The notes below the pieces were generated by a model. It ran no database searches and was not told the DNA's origin. It saw only the letters and a program-made list of their open reading frames with translations. From JAAYJR01 sp964545315 (GTDB lineage: Bacteria; Bacteroidota; Bacteroidia; Bacteroidales; Prolixibacteraceae): a stretch of DNA of 64,000 nt. The stretch covers positions 1 to 64,000 of the forward strand of contig CAZJGI010000008.1 in assembly GCA_964545315.1 (NCBI GenBank). Reading direction: 5' to 3'. The number at the start of each line of letters is the position of its first letter. Position 1 is the stretch's first letter. The translations under genes and the position numbers were made by a program. This document shows positions 52,522 to 61,463 of this stretch, piece after piece.

Positions 52522-53169
52522 ATGGAAGAAACAAAATTAGCTTCAATGCCGCGAATTGGTGATTTAGCGCCTGACTTTACAGCCAATACTACGTACGGGC
52601 CAATTCAGTTTTCTGCTTTTAATAAAGGAAGCTGGGTTATATTATTTTCACATCCTGCTGATTTTACTCCGGTTTGTACTACAGAAATGAGTGGATTTGC
52701 ATTGCGCCATGATGAATTTAAAGATTTAAACACCAAACTAATAGGATTAAGTATTGACAGCATTCACTCTCATATGGCCTGGGTAAATAACGTCAAAAAA
52801 AACACAGGAGTACTATTTGATTTCCCAATAATAGCCGATATTGACATGAAGGTGTCCAAACTTTACGGTATGCTTCAGCCAAATGAAAGTGAAACAGCAG
52901 CAGTAAGAGCTGTTTTCTTTATTGATCCTCATGGTAAAATAAGACTTATCATGTATTATCCGCTAAATGTGGGCAGAAATATGGAAGAAATTTTAAGAGT
53001 ATTAAAAGCGTTGCAAACGTCTGATAAACATGGAGTAGCTTTACCACTTGACTGGAAACCGGGAGAGAAAGTAATAGTTCCTCCTCCTAAAACTGTGAAG
53101 GATATGGAAGAACGGGAAAAAAGCGACTATGAAATGATAGACTTCTACCTTGCAAAAAAAGAATTATAA
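52522..53169 (+). CDS. 1-Cys peroxiredoxin (Prx6 type)
   Basis: A 215-residue thiol peroxidase. The peroxidatic Cys52 lies in HPADFTPVCTTE, with Pro and Thr in the usual order, and the Arg of the active site is in AAVRAVFFIDP. Cys52 is the only cysteine in the protein, so there is no resolving Cys and it must be reduced by an external thiol. The long C-terminal dimerisation arm (GVALPLDWKPGEKVIVPPPKTV) matches Prx6/AhpC2-like members and the usual length. It detoxifies hydrogen peroxide and alkyl peroxides in the cytoplasm. A bidirectional terminator follows. Confidence 0.93.
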   Translation: MEETKLASMPRIGDLAPDFTANTTYGPIQFSAFNKGSWVILFSHPADFTPVCTTEMSGFALRHDEFKDLNTKLIGLSIDSIHSHMAWVNNVKKNTGVLFDFPIIADIDMKVSKLYGMLQPNESETAAVRAVFFIDPHGKIRLIMYYPLNVGRNMEEILRVLKALQTSDKHGVALPLDWKPGEKVIVPPPKTVKDMEEREKSDYEMIDFYLAKKEL

Positions 53170-53180
53170 CGAAAATTGCT

Positions 53181-53224
53181 ATAATAACAGGGGCGGAATA
53201 GATGCAGCCCCTGTTATTATTATT
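53181..53224. terminator. Bidirectional terminator between peroxiredoxin and DUF4340 genes
   Basis: A perfect 14-bp stem, ATAATAACAGGGGC (53181-53194) with 53207-53220, 12-base loop. A/T tracts on both sides permit use from either convergent gene. Confidence 0.8.
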
Positions 53225-53243
53225 CTTCTCTGAAAATAAACTT

Positions 53244-54167
53244 CTATTTCAGAAATTGTGAAGATGAAACAAATATCTTTTCAGCCAGGTCTTTACTCTT
53301 GAACATATTACCTTTATTCTGACTGCTTTCCACAACAACATCTTCATTTCCCTGCCAATAACCTGTTATTTCCAATGGAATCATATCATTATTCCCTTCA
53401 ATCTTAAGCTTATGAGTAGCCTGGATAGAAGGTACAAAATCAGTAAAACTGCCTTCATTAATATTACGGATTGTATTATAATAGTCAGCTACTGAAGCTG
53501 AATCTGCAACTTGTCCGTTAATCACCCATCCCTCTGCAGCTTTTTCCAAAGTGAAAGAACTATCAGCAGGATATGTAAAAACAAGCCTGGTCCAGTCTGA
53601 TGGATTGGAACTGATTACAGTCCTGTCACGAAAAGAGTCTATATCACGATTAAACGACATACCCAGCATACCATTTACGCCATAAACTTCTTTCTCCCCT
53701 TCCACTCTGACATAGGAGGTCATTTTCCTGGGTTGGGAAAAGCTGAATTTTCCAATAATAAGGTCAGCAAGCAGCTGATTTCCTTCAAACAACTTTAACC
53801 TGGTTCCGAGGCTGTCAGTAACTTCATATTGTTCCCATCGGTCACTACTGGTAGCTACAACACTTTCTGGCTTTATGGAATTAAGTTCGTTTATCAGGGA
53901 AGAAGCTGAAGACTGATCAGCTTTATATTTTTTATCCTCTGACTCAACTATCCACTGATCATTCTCTTTATATAGTTTTATATCAGTTCCACCTGTCACC
54001 CTTGGTTTTATCTCTATTAATGAAACCTTTTCGGCATCCACATCAACCAGGTCTTCCCGAAAAGTACGCCCGCCTTTGCGTGAATCGGCCAATTCAGTTA
54101 ATACAACCACAAGCAGTAACACTGAAAAAATTAATGCCAGAATTTTGATATTTAATTTCCTATACAT
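53244..54167 (-). CDS. DUF4340 membrane-anchored periplasmic protein
   Basis: A 307-residue protein with one N-terminal membrane helix (about 7-25), rest outside the cytoplasm. The DUF4340 part shows two repeated halves of the type KEN-DQWIVESED-KYKADQSS and later AEGWVINGQVADSASVADY. The family is regularly the last gene of ABC-exporter operons carrying a GldG-like protein, and its function is not known. It is 25 bases after the GldG-like gene's end, and completes a four-gene operon. Confidence 0.82.
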   Translation of the reverse strand: MYRKLNIKILALIFSVLLLVVVLTELADSRKGGRTFREDLVDVDAEKVSLIEIKPRVTGGTDIKLYKENDQWIVESEDKKYKADQSSASSLINELNSIKPESVVATSSDRWEQYEVTDSLGTRLKLFEGNQLLADLIIGKFSFSQPRKMTSYVRVEGEKEVYGVNGMLGMSFNRDIDSFRDRTVISSNPSDWTRLVFTYPADSSFTLEKAAEGWVINGQVADSASVADYYNTIRNINEGSFTDFVPSIQATHKLKIEGNNDMIPLEITGYWQGNEDVVVESSQNKGNMFKSKDLAEKIFVSSSQFLK

Positions 54168-54191
54168 AGTCTTTCAATTTTAAATTCAAAT

Positions 54192-55709
54192 TTATCTGTT
54201 ATAATGCTCCAACCTTCGTTTATCACGAATGATCCGGTTTCGTTGAGTTCTCATTATTCCATAGACTATGATTAATATCACCGGAAGAAGCACATTCAGC
54301 CATTTCAAGAAATTCTTTTTCCCGTCTTCGACCTGATTAAGGAGCCTTGAAGTGATTCCCCGTGTACGAAGTTCAATAAGTCCTGTGTCATCCGACAGCC
54401 AGTCAATTGAATTAACAAGCAGATTAACATTATCCGGGGAGAGTTGCTGAGCCTGTTGTCCCTGACCGTTTACTGCAAAATCCCCATCACCTATAACTAC
54501 CATTTTGGCAATATTACTTCCGGCAATATTGCCTTCAAGAACACCGGCAGCAACAATACCTTTCATGGGAAAATCCTCGTTACCCCACTCTTTTTCAATA
54601 TTAAAAAAAACCGGCACGGGTTGCTTGCCTGATTTTTCTGAACTAAATATAAGAGGCCTAAAAGTTAAAGAGGTATCACCGGTATAATTTACAGGGCTTG
54701 CAAACTGCATTATCACTGTCTCAAGTCCTGAAGTTATTGGATGATCATAGAAAGTATTAAATACCGGAAGATAAGGAAACTCTATCTGAGTAGAGAATGA
54801 AAACATGCCCTGTTGTTGAACAACACTCACTGCTCCGCAATTTACATCAACTATAAAACTGCTCTCCACCTCAATTCCTTTATTGGCAAGCCATGTTTCC
54901 AGGCCTGTATTCAATTCATTGCCCATCCCCTGATTCAGGTCACCATCAACTCTGTTAACTGCTACAACCATATTTCCACCTCCACCCAGGTAATCATCGA
55001 GCATTTTATAATGTTCCTCCGGAATTGAATCAACCGGGGCTATAAGTGCTAATGTCTTATATTTAGCCAGGTAACTCGAATCAGTAAGATTTACACCTTC
55101 AACCTCATTTAATACACTAAGTGATTGCATCGCCTGTTGCATCATAAAAGTAGAAGGTTCTCCATGTCCCTGGATAAATCCGACAAGATTCTTTTCATCA
55201 ACTGTTAATTTTTTAATAGCAGATGATATTGAATATTCCATAGCTGAACCAGGTTGAATAAATGGAATCACTTCTGTCTTCTCTCCATAACGCAATATGG
55301 CCCCCAGGAAAGCTTTTTTCTGAACTGCCTGATCCTTTTCCCTCACATTGATAACTACCGGAGAAATACCATTTTGCATAGCCTCCTGTTCTACCATCTG
55401 ATCTTTGTTGGGATTAATGAATTCATAAACAATATTTCCTCTTGACCGGGTGGCATATTCAGACAGAAGTTCCTTAAAATCACGCCTTGCCCTTTCAATA
55501 TTTGGAGGCAATCCTTCAGAGAAATAAGCCGAAACGGTTACGGGATCATTTAAATTTTCCAATATATCCTTAGTTGCATCGCTAAGAGTATAACGATTAT
55601 CCTCTGTTAAATCAATCCTATAAAAAAACCGGCTTGCAAAAATATTGATCAAGATCATTATTCCTGCAATCAATATAATGTAAAGTATAATTGAGTTTTT
55701 CCGATTCAT
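54192..55709 (-). CDS. GldG-like ABC-transporter accessory protein
   Basis: A 505-residue protein with one helix at each end (about 7-30 and 475-492) and a large extracytoplasmic middle. FYRIDLTEDNRYTLSDATKDIL is the GldG/ABC-auxiliary signature, and the middle contains the fold formerly annotated as ABC-type uncharacterised transport (LALIAPVDSIPEEHYKMLDDYL). In gliding flavobacteria GldA, GldF and GldG are encoded together. The same trio is widespread in non-gliding Bacteroidota, so motility is not implied. It follows the permease gene by 11 bases. Confidence 0.85.
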   Translation of the reverse strand: MNRKNSIILYIILIAGIMILINIFASRFFYRIDLTEDNRYTLSDATKDILENLNDPVTVSAYFSEGLPPNIERARRDFKELLSEYATRSRGNIVYEFINPNKDQMVEQEAMQNGISPVVINVREKDQAVQKKAFLGAILRYGEKTEVIPFIQPGSAMEYSISSAIKKLTVDEKNLVGFIQGHGEPSTFMMQQAMQSLSVLNEVEGVNLTDSSYLAKYKTLALIAPVDSIPEEHYKMLDDYLGGGGNMVVAVNRVDGDLNQGMGNELNTGLETWLANKGIEVESSFIVDVNCGAVSVVQQQGMFSFSTQIEFPYLPVFNTFYDHPITSGLETVIMQFASPVNYTGDTSLTFRPLIFSSEKSGKQPVPVFFNIEKEWGNEDFPMKGIVAAGVLEGNIAGSNIAKMVVIGDGDFAVNGQGQQAQQLSPDNVNLLVNSIDWLSDDTGLIELRTRGITSRLLNQVEDGKKNFLKWLNVLLPVILIIVYGIMRTQRNRIIRDKRRLEHYNR

Positions 55710-55720
55710 AACTAAAATCT

Positions 55721-56443
55721 TTAATTAACTGTTCTTTTTACCAGTATGGCCTCAGCGCTTATTATTCCCGTAAAAATTATGGAAAGAAAATATACCAGAT
55801 CCTTTGTATCAATAACTCCTCTTGTGATGGCATCATAATGAGTTGAAAGGCTTAGATAACTAAATATTGTCGCAGGTATACCAGACATATTAGCAGCCAG
55901 AAATCCGAAAATCAAATGGAAAAATATCCCTAAAAAAAGAGCAAGCAAAAAAGCTACAATCTGATTTTTTGTAATGCTGCTGGCAAAAATCCCAATGCTG
56001 ATATATGCCCCGCTCATAAGTAATAATCCAAGGTAGCCAGTCCATACAGCTCCATGATCAATTGGACCGAGCGACCACACTGTTATATAGTAAGGCAGCG
56101 TCATGGCAAGTGCTATTCCTATCAGAATGAGGGTAGCAAAAAATTTACCCCATAATACCTGCCATTCAGAAATAGGTTTCGTGAGTAGTATCTCAATTGT
56201 CCCGCTCCTGCTCTCTTCCGCTATCAGCTTCATAGTAAGGGCCGGAATAAAAAAGAACAGTGTCCAGAATGCTATTGAAAAAAATGATTGGAGGCTCGCC
56301 TGATTAACATAAAATATATCCGATCCGTACAACCATGTAAATAATCCGCTTAATGCAAGAAATACAACTATCATGATATAGGCAATAAGCGAATCAAAAA
56401 TGGATTGTAATTCTCTTTTGGTAATCATCCAAATCTGTTTCAT
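55721..56443 (-). CDS. ABC-2 type transporter permease (GldF-like)
   Basis: A 240-residue permease with six membrane helices. ITKRELQSIFDSLIAYIMI is the N-terminal ABC-2 pattern, and EESRSGTIEILLTKPISEWQVLWGK is the coupling-helix region found in GldF/YhaP-type permeases. It forms an exporter channel with the upstream ATPase, 127 bases away. Substrate is not deducible. Confidence 0.87.
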   Translation of the reverse strand: MKQIWMITKRELQSIFDSLIAYIMIVVFLALSGLFTWLYGSDIFYVNQASLQSFFSIAFWTLFFFIPALTMKLIAEESRSGTIEILLTKPISEWQVLWGKFFATLILIGIALAMTLPYYITVWSLGPIDHGAVWTGYLGLLLMSGAYISIGIFASSITKNQIVAFLLALFLGIFFHLIFGFLAANMSGIPATIFSYLSLSTHYDAITRGVIDTKDLVYFLSIIFTGIISAEAILVKRTVN

Positions 56444-56570
56444 TTTACTTTAATTAGTGTTTGTTTAAACATATATAATAAAACCTGCCTGAAAAACCGG
56501 ACTGTTCGCAATCATCAAAATAAAATCTTCGCAATAAGTTTCAGGATTTGTTCCATTACAATACTCCATT

Positions 56571-57500
56571 TTAATTTTTTGTCACCTCTCTGAAAATATC
56601 CTCCAGTTTAGTTTCAACCGGAGTTAGTTGTTTTATATACCATCCTCTTTCCACACAAGTATCAAAAATTGGTTTTACCGAACTTTGTCCCTGACGCGAA
56701 TGCACTTCAAAAACAGCACTGTCCTGTCCTCCAAAATCAACCAGTTCTACCGATGGCAATTCTTTCAAAGCGTTAAATGCTTCATTCCGGTCAGGAGCAG
56801 ACAATTCAATTCTTAGCAACTCATTGCCCTGCGCCTGTCTTCTTAACTCCTCTGCAGTGCCGTTGGCGACAATTTTACCGTTATGAATAATGAGTATCCT
56901 GTCACAGGTAGCTTCCACTTCAGCAAGAATATGGGAGCTGAGTATAACAGTTTTCTCCCTTCCGATTTTTTTTATCAGTTCCCTGATCTCAACTATCTGA
57001 TTAGGATCAAGACCGGTTGTCGGCTCATCAAGGATGAGTACCTCAGGATCATGAATAAGGGCCTGTGCAAGGCCTACGCGCTGTCTGAAACCTTTTGAAA
57101 GCTCCCTTATTTTCTTGTGCTTCTCAGATCTAAGCCCGCATACTTTTATCATCTCAGAAACACGATTCTCAATATCTGCCTTTTTGACTCCCTGCAATCC
57201 GGCGATAAAACCCAGAAAATCTATAACCGGCATGTCATAATATAAAGGATTATGCTCAGGAAGATACCCGATGTGCTTTTTTATCTCACCGGGATTGCGG
57301 TTGACTGAGATGCCTCCTACAAGAATATCACCTTTATTGGGCACTAAAAATCCTGTTATAGCCTTCATCGTAGTAGTCTTTCCTGCACCATTTGGTCCAA
57401 GAAAACCTAATACTTCGCCTGTGTTAACCTTAAAACTCAGATCATCAACAGCATTCTGCTGGCCATAAGTCTTAGTAATACCATCAACAACTATATCCAT
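56571..57500 (-). CDS. ABC transporter ATP-binding protein (GldA-like)
   Basis: A 309-residue ATPase. Walker A is GPNGAGKTT (35-43), signature is LSKGFRQRVGLAQAL, Walker B is VLILDEPTTGLD, and the switch His lies in SSHIL. The C-terminal ~75 residues are an extra domain (LRIELSAPDRNEAFNALKEL) usual for GldA-like proteins. It powers the adjacent permease and GldG-like protein. It leads the operon, under a promoter at 57525-57553. Confidence 0.9.
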   Translation of the reverse strand: MDIVVDGITKTYGQQNAVDDLSFKVNTGEVLGFLGPNGAGKTTTMKAITGFLVPNKGDILVGGISVNRNPGEIKKHIGYLPEHNPLYYDMPVIDFLGFIAGLQGVKKADIENRVSEMIKVCGLRSEKHKKIRELSKGFRQRVGLAQALIHDPEVLILDEPTTGLDPNQIVEIRELIKKIGREKTVILSSHILAEVEATCDRILIIHNGKIVANGTAEELRRQAQGNELLRIELSAPDRNEAFNALKELPSVELVDFGGQDSAVFEVHSRQGQSSVKPIFDTCVERGWYIKQLTPVETKLEDIFREVTKN

Positions 57501-57884
57501 TTTTTATTTGTTTATCTGGGATTTCAAAAATATAAAATTCAAAAATTTTCAAAATCGATAATTAAATATTTAACACAAATTAACAATATATTTTTGTCAG
57601 CTTTGTCAAAATATTGGAAGATACCCTTTAAAAATTACGAACTAATAATCATTATTTTCAAATTATTGACTTAATAGCTTTTAACTATAATAAAATCGGT
57701 TCTCATTCATAATTTAGCTGAAAACATGAAGTAAATAAGATTTAATTTCTATAATATTGCACTTAAGGAAACAGAATGTTCCGGATTTTGGTTAACCATT
57801 ACGAAAATCTCCCGGTATGTAAATATAACAGACAATAAAATCAGGTATCAATTATAAATATTATCAAAACTAAATAATCAAGAA
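57501..57884. other. Gene-free intergenic stretch with two regulatory candidates
   Basis: No open frame of note lies between the divergent ABC operon and the oxidoreductase cluster. It contains the ABC promoter at 57525-57553, a rightward TATTTTTG box at 57589-57596 too far (290 bases) from the next ATG to assign with confidence, and a perfect 10-bp palindrome TGGTTAACCA at 57789-57798, 87 bases before the oxidoreductase start. No other structure is seen. Confidence 0.5.
57525..57553 (-). promoter_or_regulatory. Promoter of the GldA/F/G-like operon
   Basis: Minus-strand TTTG (57550-57553), 17 bases, then TATTTTTG (57525-57532), a good Bacteroidota -33/-7 pair 24 bases upstream of the ATG at 57500. 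Confidence 0.55.
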
Positions 57885-59294
57885 ATGACAGAAAGAAGAG
57901 AATTTATCAAAACCAGTCTTTGGGGTGCCACAGGCATTACAATTGGCGGAATGGGATTCAGCGCCAAATCATATGGATCAATTATTGGTTCGAATGAGCG
58001 TATCAATGTTGCAGTAATAGGGATCCGTAATCAGGGTCTTGTGCATATAAAAAGTTGGTTAAATATTGCAGACAGCCATAATGTTATGATTAAAACAATC
58101 TGTGACGCCGATGAGCAGTTATTTGAATCGCGGTCAAAAGAAATCCACGACAAAACGGGTCGGAACCCCCTCACAGAATGGGATATGTTAAAAGTATATG
58201 ACGACAAGGAAATTGATGCAGTATCAATCGTGACTCCCAATCACTGGCACGCCCTTGCCACTATATGGGCATGTCAGGCAGGGAAACATGTTTATGTTGA
58301 AAAACCAGTTTCCCATAATATCCGGGAAGGTCGTAAGATGATTGATGCAGCCCGCAAATATGACAGGATAGTCCAGGTAGGTCTGAACAACAGATCTTCT
58401 GCTAATGTCATTCAAGCAATTAAATTCCTGCATGAAGGAGGAATTGGAGATGTATATATGGCCCGTGCCCTGTGTTACAAAGCACGTGATTCCTACGGTA
58501 TGTCAGAAGACAGTGAACCACCTGCAACCCTGCATTATGATCGTTGGCTGGGGCCGGCACCCTGGAGGCCTTATAATGAAAAGAGAGGACACTATTGCTG
58601 GCACTGGTACTGGGATACAGGTAACGGAGACACAGGAAATACGGGGCCTCACCAATTGGATATAGCAAGATGGGGACTCAGAAAAAATGAACACCCTGCT
58701 TCAGTATATTCAACAGGTGGCATATATGGGTTCAAACAAGATGATATGAAGCCTGAAGAAAAAACTCCGGGCAAGATGGTATATGGTGATGTGGAAACAT
58801 ATGGACATGATAAAACATCACAGGAAACTCCTAATACACAAAATGCTGTATTTAAATATAAGGACGGTACTATCCTTGAATTCGAAACCAGAGGCCGGTA
58901 CACTAACCATGAAGGAAACCAGGGACAGGAGGTCGGAAACCTCTTTTTCGGAACGGAAGGATGGTTGGAAATTTATGGTAATAACTGGAATGCTTTCAGG
59001 AGAAGGGAAAAAGAACCATTCGCCAGCTCAAAGACTATTCAGGCAAAACAAAATGGAAATCATTTCACAAATTTCGTTGATGCAATACGTTCAGGCAGGA
59101 AGGATATCCTGTGCAGTGATATTAGGGAAGGTTTCTATTCATCTGCCCTGCCCCTTCTTGCCAATATTTCATACAGGCTTGAAAGGGAAATCAAATTCAT
59201 GGGAGAGTATGAAAAATTTGCAAATGACCCGGAAGCAGATGCTATGCTGACACGCAGGTACCGCCCTCCATATGTAGTACCGGAAAATGTTTGA
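57885..59294 (+). CDS. Tat-exported Gfo/Idh/MocA-family oxidoreductase
   Basis: A 469-residue dehydrogenase. The N-terminus MTERREFIKTSLWGATG has a twin-arginine motif (Arg4-Arg5 with Phe-Ile-Lys) and hydrophobic stretch, so it probably folds with NAD(P) in the cytoplasm and is exported. NVAVIGIRNQGLVHIKSW is the Rossmann region and VEKPVSHNIREGRKM the EKP signature of the family. The C-terminal half ends in a tail with ARYRPPYVVPENV-like sequence (TRRYRPPY). Members oxidise or rearrange sugars, and periplasmic members are common in Bacteroidota polysaccharide loci. It leads a rightward cluster with an orphan, a beta-propeller-like protein and an acyltransferase. Confidence 0.87.
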   Translation: MTERREFIKTSLWGATGITIGGMGFSAKSYGSIIGSNERINVAVIGIRNQGLVHIKSWLNIADSHNVMIKTICDADEQLFESRSKEIHDKTGRNPLTEWDMLKVYDDKEIDAVSIVTPNHWHALATIWACQAGKHVYVEKPVSHNIREGRKMIDAARKYDRIVQVGLNNRSSANVIQAIKFLHEGGIGDVYMARALCYKARDSYGMSEDSEPPATLHYDRWLGPAPWRPYNEKRGHYCWHWYWDTGNGDTGNTGPHQLDIARWGLRKNEHPASVYSTGGIYGFKQDDMKPEEKTPGKMVYGDVETYGHDKTSQETPNTQNAVFKYKDGTILEFETRGRYTNHEGNQGQEVGNLFFGTEGWLEIYGNNWNAFRRREKEPFASSKTIQAKQNGNHFTNFVDAIRSGRKDILCSDIREGFYSSALPLLANISYRLEREIKFMGEYEKFANDPEADAMLTRRYRPPYVVPENV

Positions 59295-59326
59295 AAAAGT
59301 TATTTCCATAATTAACTTTTAAAACT

Positions 59327-59770
59327 ATGAAATGGTTATCCTTTATCCTGATTGGAACAGTATCATTAATGTTTATTCTTTGCTTTACAATTATAGGTAA
59401 AGAAAAAATTCAGTATACCATTGCGCGATTTTTCTACCACAAAAACTATATATCAGTTCAAACTTCACCCGGTAAAGAACTTTGGCAGCCACAGTTCAAA
59501 CCTGGAGATATTCTTGATATATCTATCGACGGAAAAATGAAGGAGGAAACCTGGGGAAAAAGTCAGCTTGTAAACAGGTTTTTTACGCAAGGACGTACCC
59601 CTGATGATGATGTGGTTGTTAATGTATTGAGCGACAAAGAGTGGGCGAATCGTGCGCTGAGGTGTTTCCAGAGTCAGGGAATTCATTTTGTAAGACATAC
59701 ACCTCTGCACCTGGTAAAATCTTATGTGGAGGTGCCGGAAGAAGAAAACAGTATATTTGATGGCTTATAA
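59327..59770 (+). CDS. Small membrane-anchored hypothetical protein
   Basis: A 147-residue protein with one N-terminal membrane helix (WLSFILIGTVSLMFILCFTI, about 3-22) and a soluble outside part of about 120 residues. The soluble part has mixed charged sequence (RTPDDDVVVNVLSDKEWANRA) and no motif I know. It sits 32 bases after the oxidoreductase stop, same strand, so it probably shares the transcript. A partner role in the oxidoreductase complex is possible but only by position. Confidence 0.6.
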   Translation: MKWLSFILIGTVSLMFILCFTIIGKEKIQYTIARFFYHKNYISVQTSPGKELWQPQFKPGDILDISIDGKMKEETWGKSQLVNRFFTQGRTPDDDVVVNVLSDKEWANRALRCFQSQGIHFVRHTPLHLVKSYVEVPEEENSIFDGL

Positions 59771-59791
59771 AGGAATAATTATTAACCGTCA

Positions 59792-59871
59792 GCTGAAGCA
59801 GACGGCAAAGGATAAAGCTGTGATACAGCAGTCAGTTGTTCATACTTTTATCCCTGGCCGCATGCTTCAGC
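59792..59871. repeat. 80-base imperfect inverted repeat with inner hairpin
   Basis: The 26 bases at 59792-59817 match the reverse complement of 59845-59871 at about 22 positions with one gap. An inner GCTG-TGATA-CAGC hairpin lies at 59817-59829. It fills most of the 148-base gap between the orphan gene and the beta-propeller gene. TTTT follows 6 bases after the right arm. It may be a terminator, an RNA structure or a small mobile-element relic; no second copy was spotted in the window. Confidence 0.6.
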
Positions 59872-59918
59872 GATCAGTTTTACAGAATGGAATTTAATTT
59901 TATAACTAAGCAATTTAC

Positions 59919-61367
59919 ATGAAAAAATATTTATTAATCAGTTATTTAGTAATATTATTGTTTATCCCATATAAACAATACGGGCAATCAATAATTTCGA
60001 TTGGGGACAATCGCGAACTTTTTCTTGATTACTATCTGATAGAAAAAATGGACAACACTGAACTGGTATTACACCATCCCCATTGTGAAGGCCCGGTTCT
60101 TTTTTTTGATAAACCATGGGAAGGCAATTTTAGTGCCTATTGTACTATCATAAAAGATGAGAGTCTCTATCGAATGTACTACAGAGGGGTCAGGGAAGCA
60201 GGGAAGGACGGTAATCAGATGGAGGTTACATGTTATGCCGAATCAAATGATGGTATTAACTGGAAGAAACCGGACCTTGGAATCTTTGAAGTGAACGGGA
60301 CTCTGCATAATAATGTAATATTGGCTAATGCTGCACCGGCTACTCATAATTTCAGTCCATTCTTAGATAAAAATCCCGATTGTCCCCCTGATGAAAAATA
60401 TAAAGCACTGGGAGGAACGCAAAAAAGCGGTCTGATCGCCTTCATATCTCCTGACGGTGTACATTGGAAAAAACTGAGGGAAGAGGCTGTTTTTACCGAT
60501 GGACTTTTTGATTCGCAGAATGTTGCATTTTGGTCGGAATCAGAGAAAAAATATTTATGCTATTTCAGGACCTGGACCGGAGAAGGATATTCAGGTTTCA
60601 GGAGTGTAGGAAGATCAACATCTGATGATTTTATAAACTGGACCGCAAAAGAGCAGATGACATTTGGAGATACCCCTCTCGAGCATCTTTATACGCAGCA
60701 AACCAGCCCTTATTACCGTGCCCCTCAAATTTATGTTGCAATAGGGGCCAGGTTTATGCCAAACAGACAGGTTATCAACGAAGAGGAAGCTAAAAAGATA
60801 AATGTAAATCCCAATTATTTTAAAGATTGCTCCGACGCAGTAATGTTGACCAGCAGGGGTGGAAATAATTATGACCGTACCTTCATGGAATCTTTTGTAA
60901 GACCGGGTATTGGAATACAAAACTGGGTGTCAAGATCAAATTATCCTGCACTCAATGTGGTTCAAACCAGCGATATAGAAATGTCTCTCTATGTGAATGA
61001 GAATTATGCCCAACCAACTGCCCACATAAAAAGATACTCAATGAGAACAGATGGATTTGCTTCACTCCGGGCAGGTTACAATGGAGGTGAAATGATTACC
61101 AAACCTTTTACTTTCTCAGGTAAAGAACTGGAAATAAATTATTCAACATCAGCAGCAGGAGAAATAAAAATTGAAATACAGGATGAACACGGGAATCCAT
61201 TGCCAGGCTATGCTCTTGAAGACTCTCAAGCAATTATTGGAAATGAGATAAAAAAAGTTGTTTCCTGGAACGGGAATCCCGACCTGGAAAAGCTAAGATC
61301 AAAACCAGTGAAACTTAGATTTTTCATAATAGATGCAAACTTATATTCTTTCAAATTTAACAGATAA
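59919..61367 (+). CDS. Secreted beta-propeller-like glycosidase-related protein
   Basis: A 482-residue protein with a signal peptide (1-22, ending QYGQS). The mature part reads as a five-bladed propeller of the GH32/43 type: LYRMYYRGVR, YAESNDGINWKKPDLG, AFISPDGVHWKKLRE, and FRTWTGEGYSGFRSVGRSTSDDFINW are repeated blade-like strands. The acidic triad of GH43 is not identifiable by eye, so activity is uncertain. The last ~100 residues are a beta-sandwich-like appendage. It belongs to the oxidoreductase cluster, and similar proteins occur in Bacteroidota and Planctomycetes polysaccharide loci. The specific family is not recognised. Confidence 0.65.
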   Translation: MKKYLLISYLVILLFIPYKQYGQSIISIGDNRELFLDYYLIEKMDNTELVLHHPHCEGPVLFFDKPWEGNFSAYCTIIKDESLYRMYYRGVREAGKDGNQMEVTCYAESNDGINWKKPDLGIFEVNGTLHNNVILANAAPATHNFSPFLDKNPDCPPDEKYKALGGTQKSGLIAFISPDGVHWKKLREEAVFTDGLFDSQNVAFWSESEKKYLCYFRTWTGEGYSGFRSVGRSTSDDFINWTAKEQMTFGDTPLEHLYTQQTSPYYRAPQIYVAIGARFMPNRQVINEEEAKKINVNPNYFKDCSDAVMLTSRGGNNYDRTFMESFVRPGIGIQNWVSRSNYPALNVVQTSDIEMSLYVNENYAQPTAHIKRYSMRTDGFASLRAGYNGGEMITKPFTFSGKELEINYSTSAAGEIKIEIQDEHGNPLPGYALEDSQAIIGNEIKKVVSWNGNPDLEKLRSKPVKLRFFIIDANLYSFKFNR

Positions 61368-61463
61368 TACGGCACATAACAAAATAATATTTTATTATTG
61401 AATTCAAAAGCTTTTTGATCAAACATATCTTCGACTCATATATTTTAAACAGTTAATTTAATT

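Noticed and set aside
53244..57500. Reading the ABC operon as a gliding-motility locus
   Set aside because: GldA/F/G-like trios with DUF4340 are widespread in non-gliding Bacteroidota; no other Gld/Spr genes are present.
58783..59250. 155-codon frame overlapping the oxidoreductase gene in another frame
   Set aside because: Composition is that of an out-of-frame read of a real gene; no recognisable fold.
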